Shown: positions 50,055 through 59,172, numbered from the stretch's first letter. The stretch is 64,000 bases of DNA from Mesorhizobium sp. AR02 (GCF_024746835.1 NZ_CP080531.1:6778001-6842000); one strand, 5' to 3'. Notes: generated from the letters alone by a model not told the origin. Numbers and translations are program-made.

Positions 50055-50939
50055 TCATTTTGGAAGAGTGACAGGCTTCTTTTTGCGACTGAACCAAATC
50101 TTGATCCACTGGCCGACTGTCGGACGGGGCTGAAACCCACTCAGCCATTGCTCATAATCCTGAATGTCGGGCATTAGCGCCTGGGCTTTTGGCGAGGAAT
50201 AGTCAGCTTCGGCAATTCTGGGTAACCGCCAAAAAATGTGGTGGCGATATTTCCCGCGAACCCTGTTTCCATACGTATTTAAATCCTCGGAGAGGAGCTT
50301 AGAGAACATGATACAGTCGTTGCAGTAGCTTTCCATGGCAAAGAGCGTCTGCTTGTACTTCTCATCCGCTCCACCCTCGACCTTAACGCCAAGATAGCGG
50401 AACAACATCTCATCGTGGCCCATCTGCGGTCCTTCATACCATTTCGTCAGCATTTCGTTCCTAGCCGCGGTGGACGTATTGAAAGCGTCAATCGCCTTGT
50501 TGAGCTCTATGGTTAGCGCCAATGTCTTCGTACCGAGGGCGAGCTTTTCGAAGGCGATTGTCTCCAAGCGTTCGATTGGAACCTTAGTGATAGGCATTGT
50601 TTGTAGATCGGCTTGAAGCAGGAAACGCGGTAGGGTTGGGTCTGCCTTGGCTTTCTCCAGAAAAGATTCGAATCGTTTTTCGGTTTCGCGGAATCGAGCC
50701 AACAACTCAATCAAGTGCTGACTTTTCAGCGACATGAAGTTATTTCCGATTGTAAAACAGAGGGCTTGTCCTTCGTTCACAGCCCTCAATATCGCCATGA
50801 TTTCCCGTCGTTGATCTCGACGAAATATCGCAACTTGCGCTCCCCATGCGCCAGCGAACGATGCCGCGACACCGACAACGGCTGTACTGAAATTACCGCT
50901 GGCATTTAGGTAGTGCCAAAGGCTGGTAAGCTGGCTCAT
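50055..50939 (-). CDS. Membrane-anchored orphan protein of the mini-island
   Basis: 294 aa. One hydrophobic segment at about 17-38 (TAVVGVAASFAGAWGAQVAIF) then a soluble, mainly helical part; the short outside segment makes an N-out or N-in anchor with a cytosolic domain plausible. No family recognised. The ATG is preceded by TA and a run of ten G residues, see the separate finding. Appears unrelated in codon use to the housekeeping genes. Confidence 0.7.
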   Translation of the reverse strand: MSQLTSLWHYLNASGNFSTAVVGVAASFAGAWGAQVAIFRRDQRREIMAILRAVNEGQALCFTIGNNFMSLKSQHLIELLARFRETEKRFESFLEKAKADPTLPRFLLQADLQTMPITKVPIERLETIAFEKLALGTKTLALTIELNKAIDAFNTSTAARNEMLTKWYEGPQMGHDEMLFRYLGVKVEGGADEKYKQTLFAMESYCNDCIMFSKLLSEDLNTYGNRVRGKYRHHIFWRLPRIAEADYSSPKAQALMPDIQDYEQWLSGFQPRPTVGQWIKIWFSRKKKPVTLPK

Positions 50940-50941
50940 TA

Positions 50942-50951
50942 CCCCCCCCCC
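50942..50951 (-). repeat. Ten-base G tract directly before the 50055 gene
   Basis: C10 on the plus strand, G10 on the coding strand, two bases before the ATG and overlapping the expected ribosome-binding position. Confidence 0.9.
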
Positions 50952-51188
50952 TAGGATTTCAGTCTGTCGAGATGCACCTTTGTGTGCTTTTGAACCACAA
51001 TACGTGGCCCAATAGGTGGTACGCTAGCGGGCCGACAATTCCCCGAACTGCTTCCCGACGTTTTTGATTTCCGACATGTTCGGTGTAAACGAGCATCTAA
51101 AGCGCCAGAACAGCGCATTTCCGGGCTTTTCTGCGCCCACGGCGCACTTTCAAAGAAACTATTTAGTTAGAAATTTCAAAGAGATATC

Positions 51189-51262
51189 TGGAGCGGGTAG
51201 CGGGAATCGAACCCGCATATTCAGCTTGGAAGGCTGCTGCTCTACCACTGAGCTATACCCGC
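51189..51262 (-). tRNA. tRNA-Gly (TCC anticodon)
   Basis: 74-nt cloverleaf on the minus strand: acceptor GCGGGTA/TACCCGC, D-arm AGCTCAGTGGTAGAGC, anticodon loop CTTCCAA giving TCC, T-arm GGGTTCGATTCCC, encoded CCA (51191-51189). Its 3' half is copied at 48602-48638. Confidence 0.97.
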
Positions 51263-51351
51263 GCCTTGCACTGAAGTATCGGATTCACCCGAAAAGCGCC
51301 ATGCACTTTTCGGCCCGATGCTTTTTCGTTTCAGGGCTTCCGGGCCGGCAG

Positions 51352-51436
51352 TGGTGGAGAGGGTTGGATTCGAACCAACGTAAGCTAAGCTAACGGATTT
51401 ACAGTCCGTCCCCTTTAACCACTCGGGCACCTCTCC
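51352..51436 (-). tRNA. tRNA-Tyr (GTA anticodon)
   Basis: 85-nt class II tRNA on the minus strand: acceptor GGAGAGG/CCTCTCC, anticodon loop CTGTAAA giving GTA, a long variable arm (GTTAGCTTAGCTTAC region), T-arm GGTTCGAATCC and encoded CCA. Confidence 0.96.
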
Positions 51437-51634
51437 AGTCTGCCGCCGGAGCCATGCAACGAGGCATTCGCGCCAATTCGGACCCGAGTTGTGTCTTCTC
51501 CGAAACCAGCGAAGCGCCTTATGGCGGCAAGCCCATTGGGTGTCAACCGCGCAGGAAAGGTTTTTCGATGTTGTTCGCCGGCTGCGGCGACAGGGCATAT
51601 CCTTGGCGGGAGGAGACGGCTATAGAAGCCGGCC

Positions 51635-52495
51635 ATGAGCAACAATTCCAACACCCCGAAAGACACTCACTACGCCAAGCTGCGCCGCGCCTTTCGCGAC
51701 GAGAAAAGCGGCGGCGCCCCGGCGTTCCGGCCGCGCCAACCTGTTCCGCCCGGCGAAAACGCAGCCGATGGCCTGGTGCGGCTCTATGGCCTGCACACGG
51801 TGCGGGCGGCACTCGACAATCCGCGCCGTCGGATCAAAAAAATGCTGGTGACGCGCAATGCGGCCGAGCGCCTTGAGATAGCCGATCTCGCCGCCCTGCC
51901 CTTCAAGGCGGAACTGGTCGAACCGAGAGACATCGACAAGATCACCGGCTCGGACGCCGTGCATCAGGGCGTGCTGATCGAGGCGGAGCCGCTGAAGCCC
52001 AAGCGCCTCGATACGCTGGGCGATACCAAGCTGGTGCTGGTGCTCGACCAGGTCACCGATCCGCACAATGTCGGTGCCATCCTGCGCTCGGCGGTCGCCT
52101 TCGGCGCCGGCGCGCTGATCACCACCGCGCGCCACAGCCCGCAGGAATCGGGCGTGCTGGCGAAGTCCGCCTCCGGCGCGCTGGAACATATCGACCAGAT
52201 CGAGGTGAAGAACCTGGCCGACGCGCTCGGGCAGTTGCACGAGGCCGGCTTTCGCACAATCGGGCTTGATTCGGACGGCCCGGCCGAACTCGAAAAGAGC
52301 TTTGCCGGAGAAAAGATCGCGCTGGTGCTGGGGGCCGAAGGCAAGGGCCTGCGTCAGAAGACGCGCGAGACGGTGACGACGCTGGCACGGCTCGACATGC
52401 CGGGCGTCATCCGTTCGCTCAACGTGTCGAACGCCGCGGCGGTGAGCCTGTACGCGGCGCAAAGGTGGTTCGCGCACCACAGATCGGCCCTGTGA
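51635..52495 (+). CDS. rlmB: 23S rRNA (guanosine-2'-O-)-methyltransferase RlmB (TrmH/SpoU family)
   Basis: 286 aa, cytoplasmic. Substrate-binding N-domain (LVRLYGLHTVRAAL, about 46-59), then SpoU knot motifs LVLDQVTDPHNVGAILRSA (about 135-153), LGAEGKGLR (near 230) and SLNVSNAAAVSLYAAQ (near 258). Methylates the ribose of G2251 in 23S rRNA in E. coli. Divergent from the two tRNAs. Confidence 0.95.
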   Translation: MSNNSNTPKDTHYAKLRRAFRDEKSGGAPAFRPRQPVPPGENAADGLVRLYGLHTVRAALDNPRRRIKKMLVTRNAAERLEIADLAALPFKAELVEPRDIDKITGSDAVHQGVLIEAEPLKPKRLDTLGDTKLVLVLDQVTDPHNVGAILRSAVAFGAGALITTARHSPQESGVLAKSASGALEHIDQIEVKNLADALGQLHEAGFRTIGLDSDGPAELEKSFAGEKIALVLGAEGKGLRQKTRETVTTLARLDMPGVIRSLNVSNAAAVSLYAAQRWFAHHRSAL

Positions 52496-52807
52496 GTGCC
52501 CTTGGATTTTGCTGTCCTTGGCGCGAATGGCCATGTCGACCGATGTGTATCGATCGGCCCCTCAGCACATCATGAAATCATATCAATCGCGAGTGACAAC
52601 GCGTTTGAATTCATACTGCAATTCCAAGATTTCTATGAAGATGCAACCGTTTCGATCGAATCCCTCCCATCATTGACCAAGCAAGTTGCGGAGCTTCAGC
52701 GGATTGAAGGAATTTCCGAAGAATCCAAAAGCTTTCTGACAAACTTGGCCGACCTCATCCGCTACGCGGTCGAGCAAAGTCGACCTATCGAGGCACTTGC
52801 GGACTAG
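52496..52807 (+). CDS. Small protein of unknown function
   Basis: 103 aa from a GTG at 52496 one base after the rlmB stop; a TTG two codons later is equally possible and the ribosome-binding site is poor. Acidic, no signal or membrane segment; helix-rich second half. Lower GC and more phenylalanine/isoleucine than neighbours, so possibly acquired. Not recognised. Confidence 0.55.
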   Translation: MPLDFAVLGANGHVDRCVSIGPSAHHEIISIASDNAFEFILQFQDFYEDATVSIESLPSLTKQVAELQRIEGISEESKSFLTNLADLIRYAVEQSRPIEALAD

Positions 52808-52912
52808 CCGGCAGGCTGACGCGCCAAACGGGTCCCGGCGACAGACGCCGAAACCCGTTCTTCGACGGACAAGAGTTGGCGGCTTGGGAACGTTACGCCG
52901 CCCTCTCCCGAC

Positions 52913-53830
52913 CTATGCCGCTTTGCCTTTGACGTCCGCCACCTCGCCACCGACCTCGAAATTCGCCATCCGCTCCAGCGCCCTGACCAGCGCCGAGTGA
53001 TCCTCCTTGGCGCCACCATTGGCGGCGCAGGAATTGAACAGTTGCTGCGTGGTCGACGTGTTGGGCAGCGACACACCGAGTGCCTTGGCGCCCTCCAGCG
53101 CGAGGTTGAGGTCCTTCTGGTGCAGTTCGATGCGGAAGCCCGGCGCGAAGGTGCGCTTGACCATGCGCTCGCCATGCACTTCGAGAATGCGCGAGGCCGC
53201 CAGCCCGCCCATCAGCGCCTGCCTGACCTTGGCCGGGTCGGCACCGGCTTTCGAAGCAAAAACAAGGGCTTCGGCGACGGCTTCAATGGTCAGCGCGACG
53301 ACGATCTGATTGGCGACCTTGGTGGTCTGGCCGACACCGTTCGGCCCGACCAGAGTGATGTTCTTGCCCATCTTCTCGAACACGGGTTTGGCGCGCTCGA
53401 ACACCTTTTCCTCGCCGCCGACCATGATGGTCAACGATGCCGCCTTCGCACCAACCTCGCCGCCCGAAACCGGCGCGTCGAGGTAGTCGCAGCCGAGCTC
53501 ATTGACCTTCTTGGCGAAGGTCTTGGTCTCGATCGGCGAGATCGAGCTCATGTCGATGACCAGCTTGCCCTTGGTCAGGCCGGAGGCAACTCCGTCGTCG
53601 CCGAACAGGACGTCGGCCACCTGTGGGGTGTCGGGCACCATGGTGATGATGATGTCGACGGCCTTGGCCACCGCGGCATGGCCAGCGACTGTTTTCAGGC
53701 CCTTGGCGATGAGATCGGCGGGTGGCTTGGAGCGGTGATCGCTGGCGATCACCTGATAGCCCGCATCCAGCAGATGCCCCGCCATCGGCGCGCCCATGAT
53801 GCCGAGGCCGATGAAGCCTATGGTTTCCAT
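52913..53830 (-). CDS. glxR: 2-hydroxy-3-oxopropionate (tartronate semialdehyde) reductase
   Basis: Reduces tartronate semialdehyde to D-glycerate with NAD(P)H. The start at 53830 (METIGFIGLG) gives 305 aa; upstream codons are not conserved. Rossmann motif GLGIMGAPMAGHLL (8-21), substrate loop DAPVSGGEVGAKAASL (about 119-134) and catalytic Lys in GQTTKVANQ (about 170). It follows hyi, from which it is separated by an inverted-repeat element. Confidence 0.93.
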   Translation of the reverse strand: METIGFIGLGIMGAPMAGHLLDAGYQVIASDHRSKPPADLIAKGLKTVAGHAAVAKAVDIIITMVPDTPQVADVLFGDDGVASGLTKGKLVIDMSSISPIETKTFAKKVNELGCDYLDAPVSGGEVGAKAASLTIMVGGEEKVFERAKPVFEKMGKNITLVGPNGVGQTTKVANQIVVALTIEAVAEALVFASKAGADPAKVRQALMGGLAASRILEVHGERMVKRTFAPGFRIELHQKDLNLALEGAKALGVSLPNTSTTQQLFNSCAANGGAKEDHSALVRALERMANFEVGGEVADVKGKAA

Positions 53831-53860
53831 TGTTTCTCTCCAAATGACTGTGTGAAACGC

Positions 53861-53978
53861 CCCCTCATCCGGCCCTTCGGGCCACCTTCTCCCCGAGGGG
53901 AGAAGAGGTCGCCGACGCTGGTGCCTGTCCCTTCTCCCCACCGGGGAGAAGGTGGCCGCGCAGCGGCCGGATGAGGGG
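53861..53978. repeat. Intergenic inverted-repeat element (about 118 bp)
   Basis: CCCCTCATCCGGCC at 53861-53874 is the exact reverse complement of GGCCGGATGAGGGG at 53965-53978; inside, ACCTTCTCCCCG and CGGGGAGAAGGT also pair. This matches the rhizobial intergenic mosaic (RIME-like) type of repeat. It lies inside the gcl-hyi-glxR operon, so the transcript would contain a long stem. Confidence 0.8.
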
Positions 53979-53987
53979 CCTAAGGTG

Positions 53988-54785
53988 CTACGCCGCCGCG
54001 CTGCCCTGCCCGCTCAATTCCCGGAACCAGCCCAGCCCGGCCTCCGTCCCTGCCTTGGGCTTGTATTCCGCGCCGATCCAACCGGAATAGCCGATGCGGT
54101 CGATGTGGTCGTAGAGGAAGGGATAGTTGATCTCGCCCGTTCCCGGCTCGTGACGGCCGGGATTGTCCGCAAGCTGGATATGCGCGATGCGGCCGAGGTT
54201 TGCCTCGATTTTACGGGCGAGATCCCCCTCCATGATCTGCATGTGATAGATGTCGTATTGCAGGAACAGGTTTTTTGAGCCGACGCGGTCGATGATCGCC
54301 AGCGCCTGATCCGAGTAGTTGAGGAAGAAGCCCGGAATGTCGCGGGTGTTGATCGGCTCGATCAGCAGCTTGATGCCGGCCTGCTCCAGGTTTTCCGCCG
54401 CGAAGGCGAGGTTTTCGGCAAACACATCCTCAAGCACCTTGCGGTCGGCGCCGGCGGGCGCGATGCCGGCCAGGCAATTGACCTGCGGGCAGCCGAGCGC
54501 CTGCGCGTAGGTGATCGCCTTGGCGATACCCTGCCGAAACTCCGGCACACGATCCGGCAGCACGGCAATGCCGCGCTCGCCCTTGCCCCAGTCACCGGCC
54601 GGCAGATTGAACAGCACCTGCGTCAGGCCGTTCTTCTTCAGCCTCGCGGCCACTACCTCGGGCGCGTGGTCATAAGGGCCGATATATTCGACGCCCTTGA
54701 AGCCGGCGCGGGCAGCTGCGTCGAAGCGGTCGAGGAAATCATGCTCGCCAAAGAGCATCGACAGATTGGCTGAAAAACGCGGCAT
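53988..54785 (-). CDS. hyi: Hydroxypyruvate isomerase (TIM barrel)
   Basis: Interconverts hydroxypyruvate and tartronate semialdehyde. 265 aa, ATG at 54785 with AGGAG upstream. Family motifs: start MPRFSANLSMLFGEHDFLDRF, metal-site Glu in LLIEPINTRDIPGFFL (about 138-153) and WIGAEYKPKAGT near the end. 10 bp after gcl. Confidence 0.94.
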   Translation of the reverse strand: MPRFSANLSMLFGEHDFLDRFDAAARAGFKGVEYIGPYDHAPEVVAARLKKNGLTQVLFNLPAGDWGKGERGIAVLPDRVPEFRQGIAKAITYAQALGCPQVNCLAGIAPAGADRKVLEDVFAENLAFAAENLEQAGIKLLIEPINTRDIPGFFLNYSDQALAIIDRVGSKNLFLQYDIYHMQIMEGDLARKIEANLGRIAHIQLADNPGRHEPGTGEINYPFLYDHIDRIGYSGWIGAEYKPKAGTEAGLGWFRELSGQGSAAA

Positions 54786-54795
54786 TCTTTTTCTC

Positions 54796-56577
54796 CTAAT
54801 CGAGCATCACGATCGCGGTCGGCGCATCCTCATGGCTTTCGGCAAGGTCCTCGAATTCGGTGATCTTGTCGATCTCGGTACCCATCGAGATGTTGGTGAT
54901 GCGCTCCAGGATGAATTCGAGCACGACCGGAACGCGATGTTCCTTCATCAGCCGTTGCGCCTGCTTGAAGGCGCCGGCGAACTCCTCCGGCTTGCGCACC
55001 CGGACCGCCTTGCAGCCCATCGCCTCGGCAACGGCGACATGGTCGACGCCATAGCCGGCCTCGGGATCGTCTGATCGGTTGATGTTTTCGAAGGCAAGGC
55101 TCACCTCATAATCCATCGAGAAGCCGCGTTGCGCCTGGCGGATCAGGCCGAGATAGGCGTTGTTCACGACGATGTGGATGTAAGGCAGCTTGTGCTGCGC
55201 GCCGACGGCCAGTTCCTCAATCATGAACTGGAAATCATAGTCGCCCGACAACGCCACGATGGTGCGGTCCGGATCGGCGGCGCGCACGCCGAGCGCCGCC
55301 GGCAAGGTCCAGCCGAGCGGGCCGGCCTGGCCGCAATTGATCCAGTTGCGCGGCTTATAGACATGCAGGAACTGTGCTCCGGCGATCTGCGACAGGCCGA
55401 TCGTGGTGACATAGGTGACGTCGCGGCCGAACGCCTTGTTCATTTCCTCATAGACGCGCTGCGGCTTCAGCGGCACCTGGTCGAAATGCGTCTTGCGCTT
55501 CATCGTCTTCTTGCGGCCCTGGCATTCCTTCGCCCAGCCCGACCAGTCGCGCAGCTTTCCGGCCGTCTTCCACTCGGTGGCGACGTCGAGCAGTATCTTG
55601 AGCGCCGCACCCGCATCCGAAACGACGCCGAGATCCGGCGCGAAGACCCGGCCGATCTGCGTCGGCTCGATGTCGACATGGATGAACTTTTTACCCTTGG
55701 TGTAGACGTCGACCGAGCCGGTGTGGCGGTTGGCCCAGCGGTTGCCGATGCCGAAGACGAAGTCGGCCTCGAGCATCGTCGCATTGCCATAGCGGTGCGA
55801 GGTCTGCAGCCCGCACATGCCGGCCATCAGCCGGTGATCGTCAGGGATCGCGCCCCAGCCCATCAGCGTCGGGATGACCGGCACGCCTGATATCTCCGCG
55901 AACTCGATCAGCAGGTCCGATGCATCGGCATTGATGATGCCGCCGCCGGCGACGATCAGCGGCCTTTCCGCCGCATTGAGCATTGTCAGCGCCTTTTCGG
56001 CCTGAGCGCGGGTCATGGCCGGTTTGAATGGCGCCAGCGGCTCATAGGCATCGATATCGAACTCGATCTCGGCCAGTTGCACGTCGACCGGCAAGTCGAT
56101 CAGCACGGGTCCCGGCCGCGAAGAGCGCATCAGATGAAATGCCTTCTGCAGCGCCATCGGCACGAGATAAGGCTCCATGACGGTGACCGCCCATTTGGCG
56201 ACCGGTGCGGCGATGGCGGCGATGTCGACGGCCTGGAAATCCTCCTTGTTCAGCCGTGCACGCGGCGCCTGGCCGGTGATGCACAGGATCGGAATGGAAT
56301 CGGCCGCCGCCGAATACAGCCCGGTGATCATGTCGGTGCCGGCCGGCCCGGACGTGCCGATGCACAGGCCGATATTGCCTGATTTGGCGCGGGTATAGCC
56401 TTCGGCCATGTGCGAGGCACCCTCGACGTGGCGGGCCAGCACATGGCGGATCGTGCCCCTCGCCTTCAGCGCCGAATAGAGCGGATTGATCGCCGCGCCC
56501 GGCACGCCGAAGGCGCAGGAAATGCCTTCCTTTTCGAGAACGAGAACCGCCGCATCGACAGCGCGCATCCTGGCCAT
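54796..56577 (-). CDS. gcl: Glyoxylate carboligase (tartronate-semialdehyde synthase)
   Basis: ThDP enzyme that condenses two glyoxylates to tartronate semialdehyde and CO2. Start at 56577 ([16 protein letters not shown]) with GGAGG upstream, giving 593 aa; an in-frame ATG at 56646 is not conserved. At residue 51 a Val ([13 protein letters not shown]) replaces the Glu conserved in other ThDP enzymes, the hallmark of Gcl. ThDP-binding [16 protein letters not shown] near 430-445. Needed for growth on glycolate, purines or other C2 sources. Confidence 0.96.
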   Translation of the reverse strand: MARMRAVDAAVLVLEKEGISCAFGVPGAAINPLYSALKARGTIRHVLARHVEGASHMAEGYTRAKSGNIGLCIGTSGPAGTDMITGLYSAAADSIPILCITGQAPRARLNKEDFQAVDIAAIAAPVAKWAVTVMEPYLVPMALQKAFHLMRSSRPGPVLIDLPVDVQLAEIEFDIDAYEPLAPFKPAMTRAQAEKALTMLNAAERPLIVAGGGIINADASDLLIEFAEISGVPVIPTLMGWGAIPDDHRLMAGMCGLQTSHRYGNATMLEADFVFGIGNRWANRHTGSVDVYTKGKKFIHVDIEPTQIGRVFAPDLGVVSDAGAALKILLDVATEWKTAGKLRDWSGWAKECQGRKKTMKRKTHFDQVPLKPQRVYEEMNKAFGRDVTYVTTIGLSQIAGAQFLHVYKPRNWINCGQAGPLGWTLPAALGVRAADPDRTIVALSGDYDFQFMIEELAVGAQHKLPYIHIVVNNAYLGLIRQAQRGFSMDYEVSLAFENINRSDDPEAGYGVDHVAVAEAMGCKAVRVRKPEEFAGAFKQAQRLMKEHRVPVVLEFILERITNISMGTEIDKITEFEDLAESHEDAPTAIVMLD

Positions 56578-56667
56578 TTTTCCGCCCTCCACAGGGTTTG
56601 TCATTGTTGGATAGCTGAGGATGTCAGCAAGCCGGCTATTTTTCAATTTTTTCAGAATATTTTTTCA

Positions 56668-56755
56668 TTTCTAGAAAACGACGCCTGAGCTCTGATTTTA
56701 TTGGGTTTTCTGTTTTCCAAGAATTTGCCTCTCCATTCGAGTGAAAAACTTTTTC
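56668..56755. promoter_or_regulatory. Candidate operator region between gcl and the IclR gene
   Basis: AT-rich divergent promoter region. TTTCTAGAAA (56668-56677) and GAAAAACTTTTTC (56743-56755) are palindromes; TTTTC/GAAAA half-sites also occur between them. Probable binding site(s) of the adjacent IclR regulator; not tested. Confidence 0.45.
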
Positions 56756-56791
56756 ATTGCTTGTTCAGCGAAATCGGCAAGAATGGCATCC

Positions 56792-57613
56792 ATGGAAACC
56801 GTCGAAAAACGCCAGCGTGGCCGGCCCCGCGCCTTCAACGGGCCATCCGAGGCCAATTCGGTGCAGTCGCTCGACCGGGCGTTGCGCATCCTGGCCATTG
56901 TCGCGGAGGGCAGCGGCCTGTCGCTGAGCGAGATTGCAGCGCAGAGCGGCCTTGCCGCCTCCACCGCCTACCGCATGCTGACGACGCTGCAAAACCACGG
57001 CATGGTCGAATTCGACACATCAGACCAGTTGTGGTCGATCGGCGTCGAGACCTATCGTATGGGCGCGGCGTTCCTGCGCCGGCGCAAGCTTGTCGACCGC
57101 GCCCGCATCGTCATGCAGGAGCTGATGGAAAGAACCGGCGAGACCGCCAATCTCGGCGTCGCCGAGGATGACTGCGTGGTGTTTGTCAGCCAGGTCGAGA
57201 CGCACCAGGCGATCCGCGCCTTCTTCCGGCCGGGCACGCGCAGCCCTTTCCATGCTTCGGGCATCGGCAAGGCGGTGCTGGCGCATCTCGAACCGGAGCG
57301 CGTCGGCACCATTCTGCGCAAGGCCGGCCTGCAGCGCTTCACCGACAAGACGCTGTCCGAGATCCCTGCCCTTGCCCACGATCTGGCTGTCATCAAGCAG
57401 CGCGGCTGGTCGGTCGATGACGAGGAGCGGCACCCCGGCATGCGCTGCGTGGCCGCCGCCATCTTCAACGAATTCGGCGAGCCGATCGGCGGCGTTTCGG
57501 TGTCGGGGCCGACGGTGCGGGTCACGCCGGAGCGGCTGGCCGAGATCGGGCCGATGGTGCGCAGTGCCGCGGCCGAGGTGACCAGGATGATCGGCGGCGT
57601 GCAAGCCGGATGA
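56792..57613 (+). CDS. IclR-family transcriptional regulator of the glyoxylate operon
   Basis: 273 aa from the ATG at 56792 (a second ATG at 56783 adds three residues). N-terminal winged helix (LSLSEIAAQSGLAASTAYRMLTTLQ near 44-68) and a C-terminal GAF-like effector domain with FRPGTRSPFHASGIGKAVLA (about 146-165). Divergent from gcl, so likely controls it in response to glyoxylate or a related metabolite; the effector is inferred. Confidence 0.88.
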   Translation: METVEKRQRGRPRAFNGPSEANSVQSLDRALRILAIVAEGSGLSLSEIAAQSGLAASTAYRMLTTLQNHGMVEFDTSDQLWSIGVETYRMGAAFLRRRKLVDRARIVMQELMERTGETANLGVAEDDCVVFVSQVETHQAIRAFFRPGTRSPFHASGIGKAVLAHLEPERVGTILRKAGLQRFTDKTLSEIPALAHDLAVIKQRGWSVDDEERHPGMRCVAAAIFNEFGEPIGGVSVSGPTVRVTPERLAEIGPMVRSAAAEVTRMIGGVQAG

Positions 57614-57973
57614 TCAGCCTGCCCCGGGCAGCGCGCTCTTCGTAGCGATATCGAAGAAATCGAGCAGGATAGCCAGGCCGACGCCACAGGCGGTGAAGAT
57701 GAGGCCGGCGATGAAGATGCGGTTGGCGCGTTCGTAGACGCGCCGCTGCAGGGATTTTATGTCGAGCAGCAGTGACAGCGCCCGCATCTGCAAGGCGATG
57801 CCGGCCAGGATCGGCAGGACGGCGACAAGATGGTAGCTCTGCCACGGGATCGGGTTGGCGGCCCAATGGGTGATGAAGCCCAACGAAAACGCCAGCAGGA
57901 TGCCGACAGTGGTGACGGTGCCGTTGCGGAAAACCGTCTCGATCAGGTCTTCCCTGGGATCCTGCTCGTCCAA
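57614..57973 (-). CDS. Small membrane protein of unknown function
   Basis: 119 aa from a TTG at 57973 preceded by GGGAGGG. Three hydrophobic segments (about 20-38, 45-68, 86-108). Its stop lies next to the end of the convergent regulator gene. No family recognised. Confidence 0.75.
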   Translation of the reverse strand: MDEQDPREDLIETVFRNGTVTTVGILLAFSLGFITHWAANPIPWQSYHLVAVLPILAGIALQMRALSLLLDIKSLQRRVYERANRIFIAGLIFTACGVGLAILLDFFDIATKSALPGAG

Positions 57974-58006
57974 GCCACCCTCCCTCAGCCGGCCATCGGG
58001 ATAGAC

Positions 58007-58136
58007 TAGAGCAATTCCAGGAAAAGTGTGAACGGTTTTCCCGGGAAAAGCGCATAGCGCTTTCCCTTGGGAATTGCGTCAAAACAAGGACTTAGAGCGG
58101 ATCGCCGTTTCCGTGAAACGGTGAACAGCTCTAGAC
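58007..58136. repeat. Rhizobial intergenic repeat, composite of two inverted repeats
   Basis: GAGCAATTCC near 58009 pairs with GGGAATTGC near 58069, and CCGTTTC/GAAACGG (about 58104-58121) form a second stem. The GAGCAATTCCAGGAAAAGTG start resembles a very common rhizobial intergenic repeat. Not coding. Confidence 0.65.
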
Positions 58137-58219
58137 GCTGCGAAAATCGCTGTATAGCGCCCGCTAGATGGGGTCTCGCCGTCTTGCAGTGGCGTTCGAA
58201 TGCATGCGAAAGGGCGCGG

Positions 58220-58651
58220 ATGCGGAAAACGGTTCAGCTTTTGCTTGTCGCTTCGCTTTGCGGATGCGTGGCGACGACACCTCAACCCGATGCCGGGGAC
58301 CAACGCGTCAATCCCATTCCGTTCTCGCTCGCGCTGGAGGAGATCGTCACGAGCGGTATCCGCCAGCACCTGCCGGATCCGGCGTCCGCCAGGTTCGGGA
58401 CGGTTCTCGCCGGCGAGCGAACGCCGAGCGGCCGCCGGGAAATCGTGGTCTGCGGCACCGTCAGCGCCAAGACCTCATCAGGGGTGTATGGCGGTGACAA
58501 GGCGTTTGTTGCTAAGGTCTACCCGGATGCCGGAAGCAGCTTCGAACTCGTCGCGATGAGCGACACTTCGGAAACGAGGCATATCGTCGGCAGCACCTGC
58601 AGCGCCGCCGGATTGCCGATCGCCGATCCCAGCCCGAAGACGCAACTGTAA
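58220..58651 (+). CDS. Small lipoprotein of unknown function
   Basis: 143 aa. Start at 58220 with AAAGGG upstream; the longer frame from 58067 crosses the repeat. MRKTVQLLLVASLCGC fits a lipoprotein signal with the lipid Cys at residue 16, leaving a mature periplasmic part with three further Cys (VVCGT, STCSA). Not recognised. Confidence 0.75.
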   Translation: MRKTVQLLLVASLCGCVATTPQPDAGDQRVNPIPFSLALEEIVTSGIRQHLPDPASARFGTVLAGERTPSGRREIVVCGTVSAKTSSGVYGGDKAFVAKVYPDAGSSFELVAMSDTSETRHIVGSTCSAAGLPIADPSPKTQL

Positions 58652-58669
58652 GTCTCTGTGAAAAAAAGC

Positions 58670-58697
58670 AAAAAGGGGCCCGCGTGAGCCCCTTTTT
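58670..58697. terminator. Bidirectional Rho-independent terminator
   Basis: AAAAAGGGGC...GCCCCTTTTT between two convergent genes; works in both directions (U-run on each strand). Confidence 0.88.
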
Positions 58698-58725
58698 CTG
58701 TTGCTGAAACAATCCTCCTCCCCTC

Positions 58726-59031
58726 TCAGAGCCGGCAGTAGTGGCTGTAGCCGTCGCGACCGATGTAGGTGTCGGAGTCCGGATCGTAGCTCGAGTAGCG
58801 ATCGAGGCAGCGGCGGACGTGCCAGGAACCGCCGTCTTCGTCGACATAGACGGTGCGCGGCGGCTGCTGGGCGAGCAGGCTGCCAAGGACAAACCCGCCG
58901 ACGCCGGCGGCGATGCCGATGCCGAGGTCGTGGTGATGCGAATGGGCCGCCGAAGGCTGAACGGTGCCGACAAGCGTGGTGGCGGCGACGGTGGTGGCGA
59001 TGAGGCCGGAAACGAGTGTGCGCTTGAACAT
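58726..59031 (-). CDS. BA14K-family protein
   Basis: 101 aa. Start at 59031 with AAGGAG upstream. Signal peptide (MFKRTLVSGLIATTVAATTL then SAA), a Gly-rich hydrophobic segment (residues 37-53) and the BA14K C-terminal motif HVRRCLDRYSSYDPDSDTYIG. Known as a Brucella immunogen family; molecular role not settled. Confidence 0.88.
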   Translation of the reverse strand: MFKRTLVSGLIATTVAATTLVGTVQPSAAHSHHHDLGIGIAAGVGGFVLGSLLAQQPPRTVYVDEDGGSWHVRRCLDRYSSYDPDSDTYIGRDGYSHYCRL

Positions 59032-59172
59032 GATGATCTCCTTGCTTCGTTGACCGAGGCGATCCATCCGCCTCTTGATCATCTGTCGTCGCGGTACCGA
59101 AAAAGGTTCGAAGCTTTTTGATCTTTTTTTGCGGAGATGCGGTCGTTCCTGCCTGTGGGCCACGGGGAATGC

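Noticed and set aside
49767..50177. 136-codon plus-strand open frame between the island genes
   Set aside because: No ribosome-binding site, overlaps the end of the real minus-strand gene, and a composition unlike a protein.
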